This document shows positions 60,401 through 64,000 of a stretch of DNA of 64,000 bases, in pieces. This DNA comes from Dasyornis broadbenti (taxonomy: Eukaryota > Chordata > Aves > Passeriformes > Dasyornithidae). The stretch lies in the NCBI GenBank assembly GCA_013397935.1, contig VZRN01002958.1:651813-715812 (forward strand), written 5' to 3'. Position numbers and translations under genes: made by a program. The stretch's first letter is position 1; each line of letters begins with the position of its first letter. Below the pieces are notes generated by a model. It did not search any database and had not been told where the DNA came from. It saw nothing but the letters and a program-made list of their open reading frames with translations.

Positions 60401-63379
60401 GCTTCATGATCCATTTCTGCTAGTGGGAATAACATTATCTTCTGTTGTATTTAAAACAATGAATGGAATTGGGTTGCTTTCCCTTCTGCATGAATATGTG
60501 TCAGTTACTCCGGTTTTGGTTTTTTGAATACTCAAACAAATAATAAACAAAAATGAAGCCATCTTGAAAATGTTTAACTTGTTACAGTTTCTGCTTCTGA
60601 ATTAAGTCAACTTGAGTTTATCAGGCTAGATGTCCTGTAGTTGGGCAAATAAGTTGTCCTGCATTCCTTACTTCTTTCTTTGTCTTTGTGACAGGTGTTC
60701 CTAGATGTCAGAGCTTTGAAAAATTTTTTTAAACTCAGGGTTATGTTATCTTCTTAGTGCAGATTTCTTCACAATACTTTTGTTAATATTAATGGGACTC
60801 ATACATAAATCCTTTCTGCAGCTACAGAAGAAGGGATCCCAAATGTTCTTGTCTTCCCATCTGTGTACTGAGAATGCCATCAGATGAGAAGGAAAAAAAG
60901 AGTACCACTTTACAACAGAAAAATATTAGAGGAATTCCTCCAACACATGCCTCCCCTGCAGGAAAACAGGAGTGTGTGTGTGTACAGGAAAAGTCTGACA
61001 AGTTTGGTGTGAGCTGGGATTTAAACTTCCTCCAAGCTCTGAAGTTCAGGAATTCAGCATTTGGATCTAACTCATAGCAATTTTGTTAGCTGAAAGGGTT
61101 AAAGTTGCAGCTAAGGGTAAAAATCCTTCCTGCTTAATTTTGGAAATCTGAAAGTCAGAATTTTAGATGTTTCTCTAAAATAAATGAAGAGAAATTAGCC
61201 CTTCCAGGGTGAATTATTTTCCTCCTTTGATAGTCCTGTTATGATAGGACAGATTTCTCTTTACAGGTTCCTATCTAAGTGCAGACTTTACGGATAGCTT
61301 AAATAAGGAGTTTGAACACTACCCAACATTGCCACACTCGGCTGTGGACAGAAAAATGATAACACGTCTTCTTCATTTCTAATTTGAGCTTTCCTATTGG
61401 GCTTTCCCTGAGCTGACATTGGTTGAAATAAACCTTCAACCCAGTGATCAGGCTCAGTCAGCACAGGTTTTAATGCAGGGAAATCTTCATATTTCCAGAG
61501 TGTTTGATGTTTTTGTGTTTCTCTTTATTTCCAAACACCCTGTTATCTCAGCTAAATCACTGAAGGGAGGGAGAATATTCTGGGAAGGTATGACAAGAGG
61601 CTTGCTTTGGTTTTATACATTTTCTTCTAGATGAATACTCTTGACCTCCATTGGGGAGGGAGGACTGGGCTAAATAGAGCATCTGCCCCCATATATTCCC
61701 ATGTTATTCAGGAGACTTTATCCATGTCACAAATATACACACATACACATGTCAAGCCTTTCAGTCTCCTAAGTGCTATGGATAATTATTTACATTCCTT
61801 TTCTAATAAATAGGTAAGTGGAGACAGAAACTTTTCCTATGATTTGGGTGGCAAGTCATGAAATATGAATCAAGAACCCAAAGCCTCTTGGTTCAGGTTT
61901 AGGTCACAGTTCAGCTCCTCTTACCTACACACACATCCTTCCTGCTTGGAACCCTGTGGTACACAGCTTCAACTGTCCTGCCAGGAGATGGAAAAGGATA
62001 GTTCTCTCAGAGAAAAGGAACCTGTAGGGGTTCCTTTGACCACTCTGTGGAACTAGACTGCTATATGGGACTGTTAAGACACTGATATGAGAGGAGGGCA
62101 TGTAACTGCCAGTCTTCCTGCACAGGAGCAGGAGTGCTATTTTCATGCTTTCCAGTTATTTGCAAGTTGAGCCTATTCATGCAGCAAGTCCCAAGTATGC
62201 AGCTCTGCTACCACGCCAATGAATTGTTCATTGTATGCATGGTCTCAAACATATGTAAATGTATTATAGCTACAGTTTATGTATAAATATATGAAAGTAT
62301 TCAAGTGTACCTACGTGCACCCAAGGTAAGCTCTGTATTTAGCAGCTTTGAGTCAAATGACCTGGTAGTTAAGGCTTGAAGGTAATTTGAATACCCATAG
62401 CAGTCCTCTTTTCTTCTTTGTAAAAGGACCATGCATGTTACATATATTCATCTTGCAAAGTAGTTCTTTCCAAAGACTTTTGAGTAATAGGATCAGGACT
62501 GTATTTTTCTTACAGGAGTGTGGATGATCCGAGCAGTTATTTCTATGATAATGAAAGCATGTTTCAGATACAAAAAAGTTTTTTGGGGTTTTTTTGTGGC
62601 CTTGAGTAGATCACAACAGCCCTTTACCACTGTTTTTCCGTTTGAGCCATTGTGAGTCTTGAATAATTCACATTTGGAAGCATTTTTGCAAATGAAAGCT
62701 GGTTATGAAAATGCACGGATAGAAAAGCAAACAGTATGATCCTAGACGGGTGTTTTCCAAAGGCATTCTGATGAACTTCCCCTGAAACTTAGCTCTGTAT
62801 ATGTGAGCTTCTAAAAGTAGAGACAATGTCTGTAGTACTACATTTAGTTTTATTCATTAAAGAAATGTTTGAAATACATTATCTTGTTTAGTCCAGCAAG
62901 GAGCCCCAGGTTAACTGATGTGTTATGGGCTGTTCCATGGCTCAAAAGCAGAGCAGGAGAAAATACTCTCTTTTCCTTTTCCAGTTTTTGCACTGTGACC
63001 TGGCATTTATGCATATTGCATAAAGCAAATTCTGAGTATTACAGCTGCACTGACTTGAGGCTGACAAACCCTTTTTTCTCCCTTTTACTTGTTTTTTGTT
63101 GTTTTCTGGTAAGTTAAACATACTTTATTCTATGCCTCTCTTTCCAAATAGTACAGAAAGGATTGGTTATAGACTTTTGATGAGGCTGCACTATAATTTT
63201 TGTTCATGTCCAGCTTTTCAGTACAAAAATAATGTGTACCTGAGTTCAACTAAAATGGTTGTGTCTGCCTGATCATATAATCTACAGAGCCAAATAATCT
63301 AAAGTATGCATGGTTTGATAGACTAAGCATCCAACAAAAGCTTCCTTAAAATGAGTCATATCTTTGATTCAACAGTCAC
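57479..63379. other. Unrecognised noncoding stretch
   Basis: About 5.9 kb without recognised transposon, exon or RNA gene. A 114-codon plus frame at 58462-58806 overlaps an antisense 85-codon frame and shows no known domain; 'aattccag' and 'ggcaggtcatgg' inside it are splice-like but weak. A 22-base acceptor-donor pair at about 60315-60336 is too short to count. GT and TA alternation occurs at 60970 and 62285. Other small frames are chance. Confidence 0.4.
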
Positions 63380-63720
63380 ATTAGTTGAAATTAATCAGTC
63401 TTCCTGTTACTGGCACTGGGAAATTTAAGAAGAAAAGCAAAAGAATTGCTGCAACAAAACAATGCCTTCCATTGTAAGGCAGTGCCAGCCAGGGATACCA
63501 GGCAGCAACCAGCCAGGCGAAATCAGCACTTATTTATTAATTCCAGGAATGTCTCAAATATTTGAGGGCAGTTTCCGGACAGAGCAGTGATGGCAGAGGG
63601 TTCTGGCATTATGGTTTGTCAAGGCGTCATGGATCTCCTGTTGGGAAATGTTCACATTAGGGCACTCATTTCATTACACTTGAAGTAATTGTCCTTCACG
63701 CTGTTCTAGCAGGAGTGGCA
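63380..63720. promoter_or_regulatory. Candidate conserved noncoding element
   Basis: 'tgccttccattgtaaggcag', 'ccaggcagcaaccagccagg', 'cacttatttattaattccag', 'gaatgtctcaaatatttgag' and 'tggcattatggtttgtcaag' give a repeat-free, palindrome-containing block (CTCAAATATTTGAG at about 63553 is a perfect 14-bp palindrome). Assigned by style only. Confidence 0.28.
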
Positions 63721-64000
63721 AAAAACCTGCATGGACAAACAAAGCAAGCAGCACTTCTTTCAGCATCCCATCTGGAGGCCAAGTTCGTTTTTCCATTTTC
63801 CCTTTATGAAACTTAATTTTACATCAAGCAAGAGGTCAGAATTCAAGCACAATAGTTCAAATGTGCTCACTCTAAAAGTATGTATGATAGTTACTATGTC
63901 CTTGGTCATTTTTAGGCATAAAGGAAATCTGTCTTTGTATTTCCTTACTCCCTTGCTATCCTAGTGCTTTCTTCTCTGTGTTTGCATTACAGATTTATTA
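63721..64000. other. Unrecognised sequence at window end
   Basis: AT-rich. A 77-codon plus frame at 63731-63964 has no known domain. The region runs off the window. Confidence 0.4.

Noticed and set aside
1..64000. tRNA, rRNA, known microRNA, CRISPR array or bacterial-style operon
   Set aside because: No A/B-box pair with a cloverleaf, no rRNA signature, no well-known microRNA sequence that I could recognise by eye, no regularly spaced repeats, and no ribosome-binding-site/operon layout. The repeats place the DNA in a bird genome.

Overview
The window looks like avian nuclear DNA, intergenic or deep-intronic. The evidence is several CR1 LINE fragments with the bird-type 3' tail (…GGACTCGATGATCTT… followed by ATTCTATG-like ends), one solo LTR of the ERVL-like kind common in birds, and weathered copies of amniote-wide SINEs. 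The DNA is AT-rich with few CpGs, and there is one ambiguous base (N at 23902). The LTR family suggests a neoavian bird rather than a galliform, but that is inference from memory of repeat families. I found no convincing protein-coding gene, tRNA, rRNA or CRISPR array. All open reading frames longer than 60 codons look like chance frames or frames running through or against repeats.

Layout. About 0.65-0.83 kb is an old CR1 3' end (+). About 3.6-3.77 kb is a MIR-like SINE (+). About 4.6-5.44 kb is a very old CR1-type LINE on the minus strand that still carries an open reverse-transcriptase C-terminal remnant. About 9.2-9.3 kb is an ancient palindromic repeat. About 12.1-12.45 kb is an old CR1 (-), and 17.4-17.57 kb a MIR-like SINE. 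From 22.6 to 23.2 kb and again at 27.4-27.9 kb lie AT-rich, homeodomain-site-rich blocks that read like conserved noncoding elements, with a (AAT)n microsatellite between them. A younger CR1 3' end lies at 33.4-33.67 kb (+).

From 39.3 to 40.24 kb there is another block of regulatory appearance, followed directly by the minus-strand solo LTR (40.25-41.39 kb). 48.4-49.2 kb holds two weak MIR-like fragments. 52.2-52.3 kb is a short CR1 3' end (-). 53.7-55.5 kb holds (TTTA)n, a possible orphan exon, and a second ancient palindromic repeat related in style to the one at 9.2 kb. 57.04-57.48 kb is a CR1 that joins an internal ORF2 segment directly to the 3' end, so it carries a large internal deletion. 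The rest is unrecognised single-copy sequence.

No genes act together here. The likely function, if any, is cis-regulatory. The most checkable observations are the internally deleted CR1, the ancient LINE with RT remnant, the pair of palindromic fossil repeats, several perfect or near-perfect inverted repeats (22.3, 34.87, 44.43 and 48.13 kb), G-quadruplex motifs and candidate conserved noncoding blocks.
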